Below, piece by piece: positions 9,901 through 17,935 of a DNA stretch of 58,664 nucleotides (position 1 is its first letter; each line of letters opens with the position of its first letter). The translations under genes were made by a program, and so were the position numbers. The stretch lies in assembly GCA_964228555.1 (NCBI GenBank), contig CAXQZU010000011.1, positions 1 to 58,664 on the forward strand. The letters are read 5' to 3'. The notes under the pieces were generated by a model. That model did not search any database, had not been told where the DNA came from, and saw nothing but the letters and a program-made list of their open reading frames with translations. This DNA comes from CAXQZU01 sp964228555 (lineage in GTDB: Bacteria > Planctomycetota > PLA2 > JAEUHO01).

Positions 9901-11166
9901 ATGGCCGAGCCGGTGACCCCGTCCCCCTCCGCCCTGCCGCGCCCCTCGGCCGCCGAGGAGGAGCGCTACTTCCGCAAGGGGCTGGGGCTGCGGGCCGAGG
10001 TGCGCGACCAGGTGCACTCCGAGTTCCACAGCGCGCTGGTGGCGCGCTTCCGCGAGCACGGATTCCGGCTCGTGGCAGGCCAGACCACCTTCCGGCTGGC
10101 CCGCGAGTTCGGCTTCTGCTACGGCGTGGAACGGGCCGTGGACTACGCCTACGAGACCTTGATGCGCTTCCCGGGCCGGCGCATCGTGCTGACAGGCGAG
10201 ATCATCCACAACCCGGGCGTGAACAAGCGCCTGCGCGAGCTGGGCCTGCGCTTCCTGGGCGACGCCGACGTGCCCAGCGCCGACGCGCTGGGGCCCGAGG
10301 ACGTGGTGCTGCTCCCGGCCTTCGGGGTCACCGCGCCCGAGCTGGTGGCCCTGCGGGCCCGCGGCGCCGTCGTGGTGGACACCACCTGCGGCAGCGTGCT
10401 CAACGTCTGGAAGAACGTCGAGCGCTACGCGCGCGACGGCTTCACCTCGCTGGTGCACGGCAAGGTCAGCCACGAGGAGACGCGCGCCACCGTCAGCCGC
10501 GTGCTGCTCACGCCCGGTGGACACTACCTCGTGGTCTACGACATGGCCGAGGCCACGCTGGTGGCGGACACCATCTGCGGCGGCCCGCAGGCCCTCACGC
10601 GCGAGGCCTTCCTCGCCCGCTTCGCCGGGGCCTGCTCGCCGGGCTTCGACCCCGACCTGCACCTCGCCCGCATCGGCGTGGCCAACCAGACCACCATGCT
10701 CTCCAGCGAGTCGCTGGCCATCGCCCGCCTTGTCGGCGAGGCCATGGCCGCGCGCCATGGCGAGCAGGAGGCCCGCACGCGCTTCCGCTCCTTCGACACG
10801 ATCTGCTCGGCCACCCAAGACCGCCAGGACGCCCTGCGCGACCTGATCGCCGAGCGGCCGGGCCTGCTGGTGGTGATCGGCGGCTACAACTCCTCCAACA
10901 CCGGCCACCTCGTGGAGATGGCCGAGGGCAAGGTGCCCGCCTTCCACATCGAGGGGCCGCGCTGCCTGCTGGACGGCCGGCGCATCCTGCACAAGCCCGT
11001 GGGCCGCAAGGACGAGGTCCTGGCGGAAGGCTGGCTGCCGCAGGGACCGCTCACCATCGGCCTCACGGCCGGCGCCAGCACCCCCGACGTGGTGATCGGT
11101 GCCGTGGTCGAGCGCCTGCTGGAGCTGCGCGGCGAGCGCCTCGCGCCGGGGGCCCCGCCCGCGTGA
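9901..11166 (+). CDS. ispH: 4-hydroxy-3-methylbut-2-enyl diphosphate reductase (IspH)
   Basis: IspH is the last enzyme of the MEP isoprenoid pathway. It reduces HMBPP to IPP and DMAPP with a [4Fe-4S] cluster. The three cluster cysteines are present: Cys73 in GFCYGVERAV, Cys163 in DTTCGSV and Cys302 in DTICSATQDRQ. The active-site Glu-containing region (HGKVSHEETRAT), the SSNTGHLVE motif and GASTPD near the C-terminus are also intact. At 421 residues it belongs to the longer form, with an N-terminal extension of about 50 residues, seen in cyanobacteria, plants and some other bacteria, rather than the roughly 315-residue enterobacterial form. The stop TGA overlaps the GTG start of the endonuclease V-like gene. 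Confidence 0.96.
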   Translation: MAEPVTPSPSALPRPSAAEEERYFRKGLGLRAEVRDQVHSEFHSALVARFREHGFRLVAGQTTFRLAREFGFCYGVERAVDYAYETLMRFPGRRIVLTGEIIHNPGVNKRLRELGLRFLGDADVPSADALGPEDVVLLPAFGVTAPELVALRARGAVVVDTTCGSVLNVWKNVERYARDGFTSLVHGKVSHEETRATVSRVLLTPGGHYLVVYDMAEATLVADTICGGPQALTREAFLARFAGACSPGFDPDLHLARIGVANQTTMLSSESLAIARLVGEAMAARHGEQEARTRFRSFDTICSATQDRQDALRDLIAERPGLLVVIGGYNSSNTGHLVEMAEGKVPAFHIEGPRCLLDGRRILHKPVGRKDEVLAEGWLPQGPLTIGLTAGASTPDVVIGAVVERLLELRGERLAPGAPPA

Positions 11167-11873
11167 GGGTGCGCCGCATCCACCCGGCGGGCCTGCCCAC
11201 CGCCGACGTGCTGCGGCTGCAGCAGTGGCTGGCGGCGCGCGTGGAGGCGCGCGGCTCCCTGCGCGGCGGCCTGCGCCTCGTGGCGGGCGTGGCCTGCTCT
11301 CCGAGCGCCGACGGGCACCTGCACGCGGCCGCCGTGCTGTGCGAGGCCCCGCACTGGACGGTGATCGAGCAGAGCAGCGCCTCGGGCCTGCCGCCGCCCG
11401 CCACCCTGGAGGGACTTGCCTCCTTCCGCGAGGCGCCGCTGGTGCTGGAGGCGCTGCGCAAGCTGCCCGGGCACCCCCAGGTGCTGCTGGTCGGCGGGCA
11501 CGGCCGCCTGCATGCGCGGCGGCTGGGGCTGGCCTCGCACGTGGGCCTGCAGGTGGACGTGCCCACCGTGGGCGTGGGCCTGTCGCTGCCCGTGGGCTCC
11601 CACCGGCCGGCCGGGCCGCGCCGCGGCGACTGGGTGGAAGTGCGTGACCACGCCGAGCGGCTGGGCCTGGCCCTGACCACGCGCCCCGGGATGAAGCCCG
11701 TGTACGTGAGCCCGGGCCACCGCCTGGGCCTGCTGCCCGGGGCCAAGGTGGTGCTGGCCTGCGCCACGCGCGCGCGGCTGCCCGAGCCTCTGCGCCAGGC
11801 CCGCCTGCGCAGCCTCGCGCTCGCGCGCAGCGCGGGACGCCTGCGCCGCCGTGGAGGGCGGCCGCGGGCCTAG
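11163..11873 (+). CDS. Endonuclease V-family protein lacking catalytic aspartates
   Basis: The 236-residue protein follows endonuclease V along its length. The SFRE motif (Glu90), HGRLHARRLGLASHVGL and DVPTVGVG match the family clearly. The family uses three acidic metal ligands to nick DNA or RNA next to inosine. Here only the glutamate remains: the aspartate of the usual AGxD strand is Ala44 (LVAGVACSP), and that of VDGHG is Gly111 (LLVGGHG). The lysine after GVA is also gone. The protein should therefore lack normal nuclease activity, though it may still bind nucleic acid. Its GTG start overlaps the ispH stop, so the two are co-translated. Its stop overlaps that of the convergent SpeD-like gene in a shared CTAG. 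Confidence 0.8.
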   Translation: MRVRRIHPAGLPTADVLRLQQWLAARVEARGSLRGGLRLVAGVACSPSADGHLHAAAVLCEAPHWTVIEQSSASGLPPPATLEGLASFREAPLVLEALRKLPGHPQVLLVGGHGRLHARRLGLASHVGLQVDVPTVGVGLSLPVGSHRPAGPRRGDWVEVRDHAERLGLALTTRPGMKPVYVSPGHRLGLLPGAKVVLACATRARLPEPLRQARLRSLALARSAGRLRRRGGRPRA

Positions 11874-12262
11874 GAGGCCAGCTGGGCCTCACGGCCGCTG
11901 GGCGCGGGCTCGACGCCCCTCTCCAGCACGCGCACGTTGACGCGCTCCGCGCCCACGTAGCGCGTCAGCAAGCCCTCGAAGTCGGGCGTGATGTCCCCCC
12001 GCGTGCTCAGCAGGTTGAGGGAGAGCACGCCATGCGCAGGATCGCTGTGGCAGGTCAGGTGCGACTCCACCAGCGCCACCATGCCCGTCACGGCCCCGGT
12101 GGGCGGCAGCACGGCCCACACCACGTTGCCCACCGGCGTGAGCCCGGCGCTGCGGATCACGTTGGCGAACAGGCCGGTGAGCGCCTCCCGTCCGGTCTCG
12201 CCCGCGATGCGGCTCGCAGGACAGGAGAAGGCGTCGACGATCCACTCGCGGCTTGGGCCCAT
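11870..12262 (-). CDS. SpeD-like pyruvoyl decarboxylase homologue (AdoMetDC family)
   Basis: The 130-residue protein aligns with bacterial class 1b S-adenosylmethionine decarboxylases. The self-processing site is preserved (Glu66-Ser67 in LVESHLTCH), and the processing His72 is present. In true AdoMetDC the following segment is HTWPE...DxFTCG; here it reads HSDPAHG...NLLSTRG, so the proton-donor Cys is Thr87 and the Trp is Asp74. This argues for an altered substrate (pyruvoyl-dependent amino-acid decarboxylases have evolved from SpeD) or for loss of activity. No spermidine synthase gene is near. A -10-like TAGAAC seven bases before the ATG, with TTGCGC 17 bases further upstream, suggests its own leaderless promoter. 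Confidence 0.72.
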   Translation of the reverse strand: MGPSREWIVDAFSCPASRIAGETGREALTGLFANVIRSAGLTPVGNVVWAVLPPTGAVTGMVALVESHLTCHSDPAHGVLSLNLLSTRGDITPDFEGLLTRYVGAERVNVRVLERGVEPAPSGREAQLAS

Positions 12263-12269
12263 GGCCAGC

Positions 12270-12275
12270 GTTCTA
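12270..12275 (-). promoter_or_regulatory. Leaderless -10 element (TAGAAC) for the SpeD-like gene
   Basis: TAGAAC on the minus strand ends seven bases before the ATG at 12262. TTGCGC lies 17 bases upstream of it, a standard -35/-10 distance. The same TAGAAC precedes the unrelated gene starting at 2857. Confidence 0.5.
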
Positions 12276-12331
12276 CGGCCGGGCAGGGACAGGCGCAAGG
12301 CCACCCGCCAGCGCAGCAGGGCCGGGCGGCA

Positions 12332-12346
12332 GGCCGGGCGCCGGCC
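12332..12346 (-). terminator. GC hairpin downstream of the peptide ABC cluster
   Basis: A perfect GGCCGG-GCG-CCGGCC inverted repeat lies about 42 bases past the stop of the last ABC permease gene and before the SpeD-like gene. It could end the long minus-strand transcript. It has no T-run, so support is structural only. Confidence 0.3.
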
Positions 12347-12387
12347 CGCAGGCCCGCAGGCCGCCAGCACGCCCCGGGGAGCCGCGG

Positions 12388-13608
12388 CTAGGCGTCCTTC
12401 AGGCGCGGGTCGAGCGCGTCGCGCAGGGCGTCCACGAACAGGTTCACGCACAGCACGAGGCCGAAGAGCATGCCGGTGGCCGCCGTCAGCTGCCACCAGC
12501 GCGGCGGCTCGCTGAGCAGCTCGAGCTTGGACTGCTCGATCATGCGGCCCCACGACGCCTCGCCCGGCTCCACCCCCACGCCCAGGAAGGTGAGCACCAC
12601 CTCGTACTTGATGGCACCGATGAAGAGCAGGCTGAAGGAGATCAGCACCAGGTGCATCACGTTGGGCAGCACGTGGCGGAAGATGATGCGCCCCGTCGGC
12701 ACGCCCAGCGCCCGGGCCGCCGTCACGTAGTCGAGGTCGCGCTCGCGGATGAACTCGCCGCGCACCTGCCGGCACACCCCGGTCCACGACACGAGGCCGA
12801 TGACCGCGACGATCGTGAACAGGCCCAGCGAGAGGCCCAGCCCCTGCGCCAGGAACGAGGCCTCGTAGGCCTCGCGCCAGCCCGCGTTGGCGTTGACGAC
12901 GTAGGCGGCGGCCAGCACGAGCAGCATCTCGGGCACGCTCTCCAGCGTGGTGTAGAGCCACGTGACGACGTCGTCCACCCAGCGGCCGAAGTAGCCGGCC
13001 AGCGCGCCCAGCACGGTGCCGATCACGCACGAGACCACCGCCGACAGCAGGCCGATCCACAACGCCACGGCGGTGCCACGCAAGGCCAGCTTGCCCACGC
13101 TGTGGCCGATGTAGTCGCTGCCGAGGAAGTACGGGCCGTCGAACCAGCCCGGCGCCACGTAGACCTGCGACTTGTCGGCCACGTCGTAGCCGTCGGCGAT
13201 CCAGCCGGCCTGCGCCGCGATGCCCACCATCAGGTAGAGCGCCAGCCCGGTCCACGCCAGCAGCGCCACGCGGCTGCGCGCGATGCGCCGGCGCGCCTCG
13301 TGCCAGGGCCCGTGCGACTCATCCTTCGCGCGCACGGTCCCGTCCCAGCGGGGCAGCTCGTCGCTGGCGAAGGCGAGGTAGCGCACGCCCTGCTGCAGGG
13401 TGGGCACGATGCGCCGCAGCCCCTCGCCCACGCCCCGCTCGGGATGGGTGCCGTGGCGCAGCAGCCGGGCCGGCACCGCGAGCACGCGCCACGCCAGCGC
13501 AGCCAGCACGAACAGCAGCGAGAGCGGCCAGGACACGGCGCGGGCCACGGCGGCCAGCACGCGTCCGCGTCCCCGGGTGGGCAGGGGCTGGTCGTAGGCG
13601 CCGCTCAC
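12388..13608 (-). CDS. Peptide/oligopeptide ABC transporter permease (DppC/OppC type), second set
   Basis: The 406-residue permease carries the EAA signature of the BPD_transp_1 family (TAARALGVPTGRIIFRHVLPNVM) and ends with the conserved DALRDALDPR. The family normally has six helices in about 280-300 residues. This one has about 110 extra N-terminal residues, including a hydrophobic stretch (LSLLFVLAALAWRVLAVPA), ahead of the usual first helix, as in YejE-like permeases. The periplasmic loop before GSDYIGHSV is short, unlike the paralogue at 16598-17935. The GTG start overlaps the stop of the partner permease (GTGA). It should form the membrane channel with the product of 13605-14546. No ATPase is encoded nearby. 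Confidence 0.88.
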   Translation of the reverse strand: MSGAYDQPLPTRGRGRVLAAVARAVSWPLSLLFVLAALAWRVLAVPARLLRHGTHPERGVGEGLRRIVPTLQQGVRYLAFASDELPRWDGTVRAKDESHGPWHEARRRIARSRVALLAWTGLALYLMVGIAAQAGWIADGYDVADKSQVYVAPGWFDGPYFLGSDYIGHSVGKLALRGTAVALWIGLLSAVVSCVIGTVLGALAGYFGRWVDDVVTWLYTTLESVPEMLLVLAAAYVVNANAGWREAYEASFLAQGLGLSLGLFTIVAVIGLVSWTGVCRQVRGEFIRERDLDYVTAARALGVPTGRIIFRHVLPNVMHLVLISFSLLFIGAIKYEVVLTFLGVGVEPGEASWGRMIEQSKLELLSEPPRWWQLTAATGMLFGLVLCVNLFVDALRDALDPRLKDA

Positions 13609-14546
13609 TTGAGCCTCACGCGCGGGTCGACGAGGGCGTAGCAGATGTCGGTGAGCAGGTTGAACACCACCAGCAGCAGCGCCGAGATCACCACCACCGC
13701 CTTGATCACCGGCAGGTCGCTCTGGAACACCGCGTCCACCGTGATGGAGCCCAGGCCGGGGATGCCGAAGAAGCGCTCGAGCAGCAGCGAGCCCAGCATG
13801 AGGAAGGGGATCGTCACGATCACGCGCGTGATGACGGGGATCATGCCGTTCTTGAGCACGTGCTTGAACAGGATGCGGCCCGTGCCCAGCCCCTTGGCTG
13901 CCGCCGTGCGCACGTAGTCCTTGCGCATCTCCTCCAGCATCACGCTGCGGTAGAAGCGGATCTCGCTGCCCAGCGAGAGCAGCACCCAGATCAGGATGGG
14001 CAGGCCCAGCGAGGCCAGCCCTGCCAGCCCGGGCTGGAAGCCGAACACCGGGAACATGTGCCACTGGTGCGCCAGCCAGTACTGCCCGAACAGGATGTAG
14101 GACAGGGCCGGCACGCTCATCATGGCCACGGTCACGATCACGGTGCTGACGTCGGCCACGCTGCCGCGGTAGTAGGCGCAGAACAGGGCCAGCGACAGCG
14201 ACACGGCCAGCGAGAGCAGGAAGGCGGGCAGGGCCAGCGAGAGGCTGGGAGCGACGCCCTCGCCCAGCATCTCCAGCACCGGCCGGTCCTTCTGCAGCTT
14301 CCACGAGGTGCCGAAGTCGAAGCGCGCGATCTCGCCGAGGAACGACACGTACTGCGCGGGCAGCGGCCGGTCCGTGCCCAGGCGGCGTCGCTCGGCCTCG
14401 ATCTTCTCGGCCGTCACCTTCTTGCCCCCCACCAGCACGATGGCAGGGTCGCCGCACACCACGTTGAAGAGCAGGAAGGTGACCAGCGTGACGCCCAGCA
14501 GGACGGGCACGGCGTGCAGCAGGCGTCGCAGGACGTAGGTGCCCAT
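13605..14546 (-). CDS. Peptide/oligopeptide ABC transporter permease (DppB/OppB type), second set
   Basis: The 313-residue protein has the family's standard length. It opens with YVLRRLLHAVPVLLGVTL, the usual first helix, and contains the coupling-helix EAA region (VRTAAAKGLGTGRILFKHVLKNGM). It closes with DICYALVDPRVR, which is diagnostic for DppB-like permeases. The first periplasmic loop is of normal size, in contrast to the paralogue in the first set. It lies four bases after the frameshifted binding-protein gene and overlaps the following permease, so all three would be translated from one mRNA. Confidence 0.92.
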   Translation of the reverse strand: MGTYVLRRLLHAVPVLLGVTLVTFLLFNVVCGDPAIVLVGGKKVTAEKIEAERRRLGTDRPLPAQYVSFLGEIARFDFGTSWKLQKDRPVLEMLGEGVAPSLSLALPAFLLSLAVSLSLALFCAYYRGSVADVSTVIVTVAMMSVPALSYILFGQYWLAHQWHMFPVFGFQPGLAGLASLGLPILIWVLLSLGSEIRFYRSVMLEEMRKDYVRTAAAKGLGTGRILFKHVLKNGMIPVITRVIVTIPFLMLGSLLLERFFGIPGLGSITVDAVFQSDLPVIKAVVVISALLLVVFNLLTDICYALVDPRVRLK

Positions 14547-14550
14547 CGCG

Positions 14551-16504
14551 CTACCAGCCCTTCACCTGGCGCCGCGCGGAGCGCAGCGTCAGGCCCACGA
14601 GCAGCGCCACCGCGCCCAGCGCCACCAGCGTGGGCGTCCACGCCACGGGGTTCCACTGGGCCTGCAGTGCCTGCCGTCGCGCCGCGTCCACGTGCGCGTA
14701 CTTGTACGCCTTCGACGAGAAGGTGTTGAAGCGGAAGCCCGTGTGCCAGGGCTGCAGCAGCGACCACTGCTCGGGGCGGTAGCGGAAGATCCACACCGCG
14801 TCGTCCACGATGATGCGCTCCATCTCGCGGTAGAGGCGCGTGCGCTCGGCACCCGGCGCCATGCCCAGCGCCTGCTCGTAGAGCGCATCGAAGGCCGGGT
14901 TGGCGTAGTTGCTGCTGTTGGGCCCGGGGCTGCGGTTCTTGCCGTAGAAGAGCTGCAGGAAGTTCTGCGCCTCGGGATAGTCGGCCGCCCAGGCCAGCCC
15001 CGTCATCTGGTACTTGCTCTCGCGCTGGCGGCGCAGCATCTCCTGCCACTGGGCCTTGTGGGGCGTGACCTGGATCCCGACCGCCTTCATGTCGGTCTGG
15101 AAGGCGACGAAGAACTGCTCTTCCGTGCTGGAGTCGCCCACGTCCATCGTGATGGCGGGCACGCCCTGGCCGCCCGGCATGCCCGCCTCGGCCAGGATCG
15201 CGCGCGCGCGCGCGCGCCTGGTCCATGCTCTCGCCGGGCGCGCGCTTCCACGGGTTGCGGAACGAGGCGTCATGCTCGGGGAACTCCTGCAGCAGCACGC
15301 CATCCACGCGCGTGACGCGGCGGTTGTAGAGGTGGATGCGGGCCCACTCCTCGTCCACCGCCAGGCTCATGGCGCGGCGCAGCGCCCGCCCCCGCTCCCC
15401 CGCCGGCGCGCCCAGCACGGGATCGTCGAAGTTGAAGCAGTCGTAGACGATGTCCAGCCGCGGGTCGCGCTCCAGGCGCACGCCGCGCTCGGAGAGCTGG
15501 CCCTTGAGGCGCTCGGTGCGCGCGTCGATGGCCGCGTCGAAGTTGTCCTTGGGGATGCCGGCGCGGTCGAGGTGGCCGGCACAGAAGTACAGCCACAGCG
15601 GCGTGTCTTCCTTGATCACCGTGGCGATCACGCGCTCGTTGAGCGGCAGGCGCTTGCCGGCGTGCTCCAGCCGGCCCCGCTCCCCGTCGCCGGGCGCGCC
15701 CTCGCTGGGGTAGCGGTCGTCGCGGTAGCCGGGGTTGCGCACCAGCACCATGCGCTGGGCCCGGTCGTACTGCGCCAGCAGGTAGGGCCCCGTGCTGACC
15801 GGGTTCTCGCGGAAGGCCTTGCCCCAGTGCTGCACGGCCTCGGGCGGGTAGATGCTCAGGTAGGCCATCGCCAGCACCCACGTGAACTCGCGGTAGGGCT
15901 CGACGAGGCGGAACACCACCGTGTGGGGATCGGGCGCCGAGAGGCCGGCCACCTCCGGGTAGCCCTTCTCCAGCGGGTAGGTGCCGGCGTCGTGAGGCCC
16001 CTGCGCCTGCTCGCTGGCGGCGAGGAAGGCGTCCAGGCCCTCGATCCGGCCCTCGAGCACCCAGGTCCCCGGCGAGTGCACGTGCGCGTCCATCAGGCGC
16101 TTGACGCAGAAGACCACGTCAGAGGCCACCAGCTCGCGGCCCTTGCCGCCCGTGGCCGTGAAGCAGGCGTTGTCGTGGTAGCGCACGCCGCGCTTGAGCC
16201 GCACCGTGACCGTGAGGCCGTCCTCGCTCACCTCGGGCATGGACTCGGCCAGGCAGGGCACGAGCTCGAAGGGGCGCTTGAGGTGGTGGTACTCGTAGAG
16301 CGTGTCGAAGAAGTTGAACACGCAGATGTTGGCGATCTCCTCGTCGGCCTGCGTCGGGTCGAAGCCCTTCATCTCGGCCACGAGCGCCATGTGCAGCGTG
16401 CCGTCCTCCGGCTGCCCGGGGTAGGGGTTGTCGCCGCAGGCCGCCAGCAGCAGTGCCGCCAGCAGCAGGAGCAGGCCGCAGGCGGGGTGGCGGGCGCACG
16501 TCAC
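14551..16504 (-). pseudogene. Peptide ABC transporter substrate-binding lipoprotein, frameshifted at a CG repeat
   Basis: The first frame begins at GTG 16504 with a lipoprotein signal (LLLLAALLLAAC). It continues as an SBP_bac_5-family extracytoplasmic binding protein: FDPTQADEEIANICVF, then ENPVSTGPYLLAQYDR. The frame breaks inside a (CG)9 tract at 15199-15216. The rest (AILAEAGMPGGQG through YADYPEAQNFLQLFYGKN-like sequence) continues in another frame to TAG 14551. Adding exactly one CG unit restores a 651-residue protein, so the lesion is a single dinucleotide loss. Sequencing or assembly error, recent mutation and repeat-mediated switching are all possible. Unusually, the restored protein ends in a C-terminal membrane helix (LVALGAVALLVGLTL) with a basic tail. 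A TAGGGT precedes the GTG by eight bases. Confidence 0.85.
15199..15216. repeat. (CG)9 dinucleotide tract causing the frameshift
   Basis: Nine perfect CG units lie inside the binding-protein gene. In the intact reading they encode an alternating Ala-Arg run leading into the helix AILAEAG. One extra unit restores the frame, so the tract length decides whether the gene is on or off. Confidence 0.85.
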
Positions 16505-16512
16505 GGGCGCAG

Positions 16513-16518
16513 ACCCTA
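16513..16518 (-). promoter_or_regulatory. Leaderless -10 element (TAGGGT) for the second binding protein
   Basis: TAGGGT on the minus strand ends eight bases before the GTG at 16504, in the 93-base gap after the first ABC set. It supports separate transcription of the second set and the GTG start. No Shine-Dalgarno sequence is present. Confidence 0.4.
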
Positions 16519-16597
16519 CCCTCCCCGCCCCCCCACCTCAACCGCACAGGCGCCACGCGGGCGCGGCGCGGCGGCGCTGCCGCCCCCCGCCCGCGCC

Positions 16598-17935
16598 CTA
16601 GGCCCTCTGGCGCGGGTCCAGCGCATCCCGCAGCGCATCGCCCACGAGGTTGAAGCACACCACGGCCAGCACGATGCACAGGCCGGGGAAGGTGGCGATG
16701 AAGGCCGCCGTGGCCAGCACGCTGCGCCCGTCGTCGACGATGTTGCCCCAGGTGGCCGTGGGCGGCTTCACGCCGAGCGCGAGGAAGGACAGCGCCGCCT
16801 CCACCAGGATGGTCTCGCCCACGCGCAGGGTGGCCGACACGATCACCGGGGCCATCGCGTTGGGCAGCAGGTGGCGGAACATGATGCGCGGCCGCGAGAA
16901 GCCCAGCGCACGCGCCGCCGTGGCGTAATCGAGGGCCTTGAGGCGCAGGAACTCGGCGCGCACGAGCCGCGCGACGCCCATCCAGCCCGTCAGGCCCAGC
17001 ACCAGCACCACGGTCCAGATGCCGGCGCCCTCGTAGACGGTGATGATGAGCATCAGCAGGAGCAGGCGCGGGAAGGCCATCAGGATGTCCGTGAAGCGCA
17101 TCGTCAGCATGTCCACCCAGCCGCCGAGGTAGCCCGCCAGCGAGCCGAACAGGATGCCCAGGCCCACGGCGAGCGCCATCGCCAGGAAGCCGATGGAGAG
17201 CGAGATGCGGCTGCCGTAGACCAGCCGCGAGAGCAGGTCGCGCCCGTTGGTGTCGGTGCCCAGCAGGAAGGCTTCCTCGCGATAGGGCACCTCGCGCCCC
17301 GCGATGGTGGTGGTCCTGGCCGTCCCGGCGCGGCGGGACCAGCCGCGCCGCGGCTCGCCCAGGTCCTTGATGCGCACCTCGTTCTCGGCGGTGGCGCGCG
17401 GCCCGCGGTCCAGCACCAGCCGCTCGCCCTCCACGCGCCAGCCCAGGCACAGCCGCTCGCCGCGCTTGGTGTCGCCCAGCACGAGCACGCGGCTGCCCGG
17501 CGGCAACGACTGCACCACGATGGTGTCGCGCGCCGGCTGCGCGTCCGGGTCGTAGGGCGCCAGCACGGGGGCGAGGAACACCACCATGTAGAGCAGCGCC
17601 AGCAGCGTCAGTCCCCAGGTGCCGGCCGGCCGGCGCTTGAAGTCGCGCCAGGCCAGGGCCCAGGTGCCCATGCCCTCGCGCGGGCGCGGCACCACCCGCT
17701 CCACGAGGTTGGCGTGCGTGGCCGCCACCAGCAGCACGGGGTAGAGCGCGAGGAAGGCGAAGGCCACCACGTTCTCGGCCGACCACGTGCCCCACAGCTC
17801 CCCGAGGCGCTCGCGCCGGCCGAGCACGACGGCCAGCCACAGGCCAAGGAACAGCAGCGGGCGCCACGCCCCGCCCGCGCGGCGACGCAAGTGCCCCCAG
17901 CCGGGCAGCAGGGACTCGTGCAGGCGCGGCCTCAC
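16598..17935 (-). CDS. Peptide/oligopeptide ABC transporter permease (DppC/OppC type), first set, with periplasmic insert
   Basis: The 445-residue protein contains the EAA motif (TAARALGFSRPRIMFRHLLPNAM) and the DALRDALDPR end of the DppC family, but is about 150 residues longer than usual. Part is an N-terminal extension with two hydrophobic segments (about residues 20-65). Part is a beta-rich, charged insert of about 80 residues in the first periplasmic loop, between APYDPDAQPARD and LGTDTNGRDLL, where other members have about 20 residues. The partner permease carries an even larger insert at the equivalent place. The GTG start overlaps that partner's stop. Confidence 0.88.
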   Translation of the reverse strand: MRPRLHESLLPGWGHLRRRAGGAWRPLLFLGLWLAVVLGRRERLGELWGTWSAENVVAFAFLALYPVLLVAATHANLVERVVPRPREGMGTWALAWRDFKRRPAGTWGLTLLALLYMVVFLAPVLAPYDPDAQPARDTIVVQSLPPGSRVLVLGDTKRGERLCLGWRVEGERLVLDRGPRATAENEVRIKDLGEPRRGWSRRAGTARTTTIAGREVPYREEAFLLGTDTNGRDLLSRLVYGSRISLSIGFLAMALAVGLGILFGSLAGYLGGWVDMLTMRFTDILMAFPRLLLLMLIITVYEGAGIWTVVLVLGLTGWMGVARLVRAEFLRLKALDYATAARALGFSRPRIMFRHLLPNAMAPVIVSATLRVGETILVEAALSFLALGVKPPTATWGNIVDDGRSVLATAAFIATFPGLCIVLAVVCFNLVGDALRDALDPRQRA

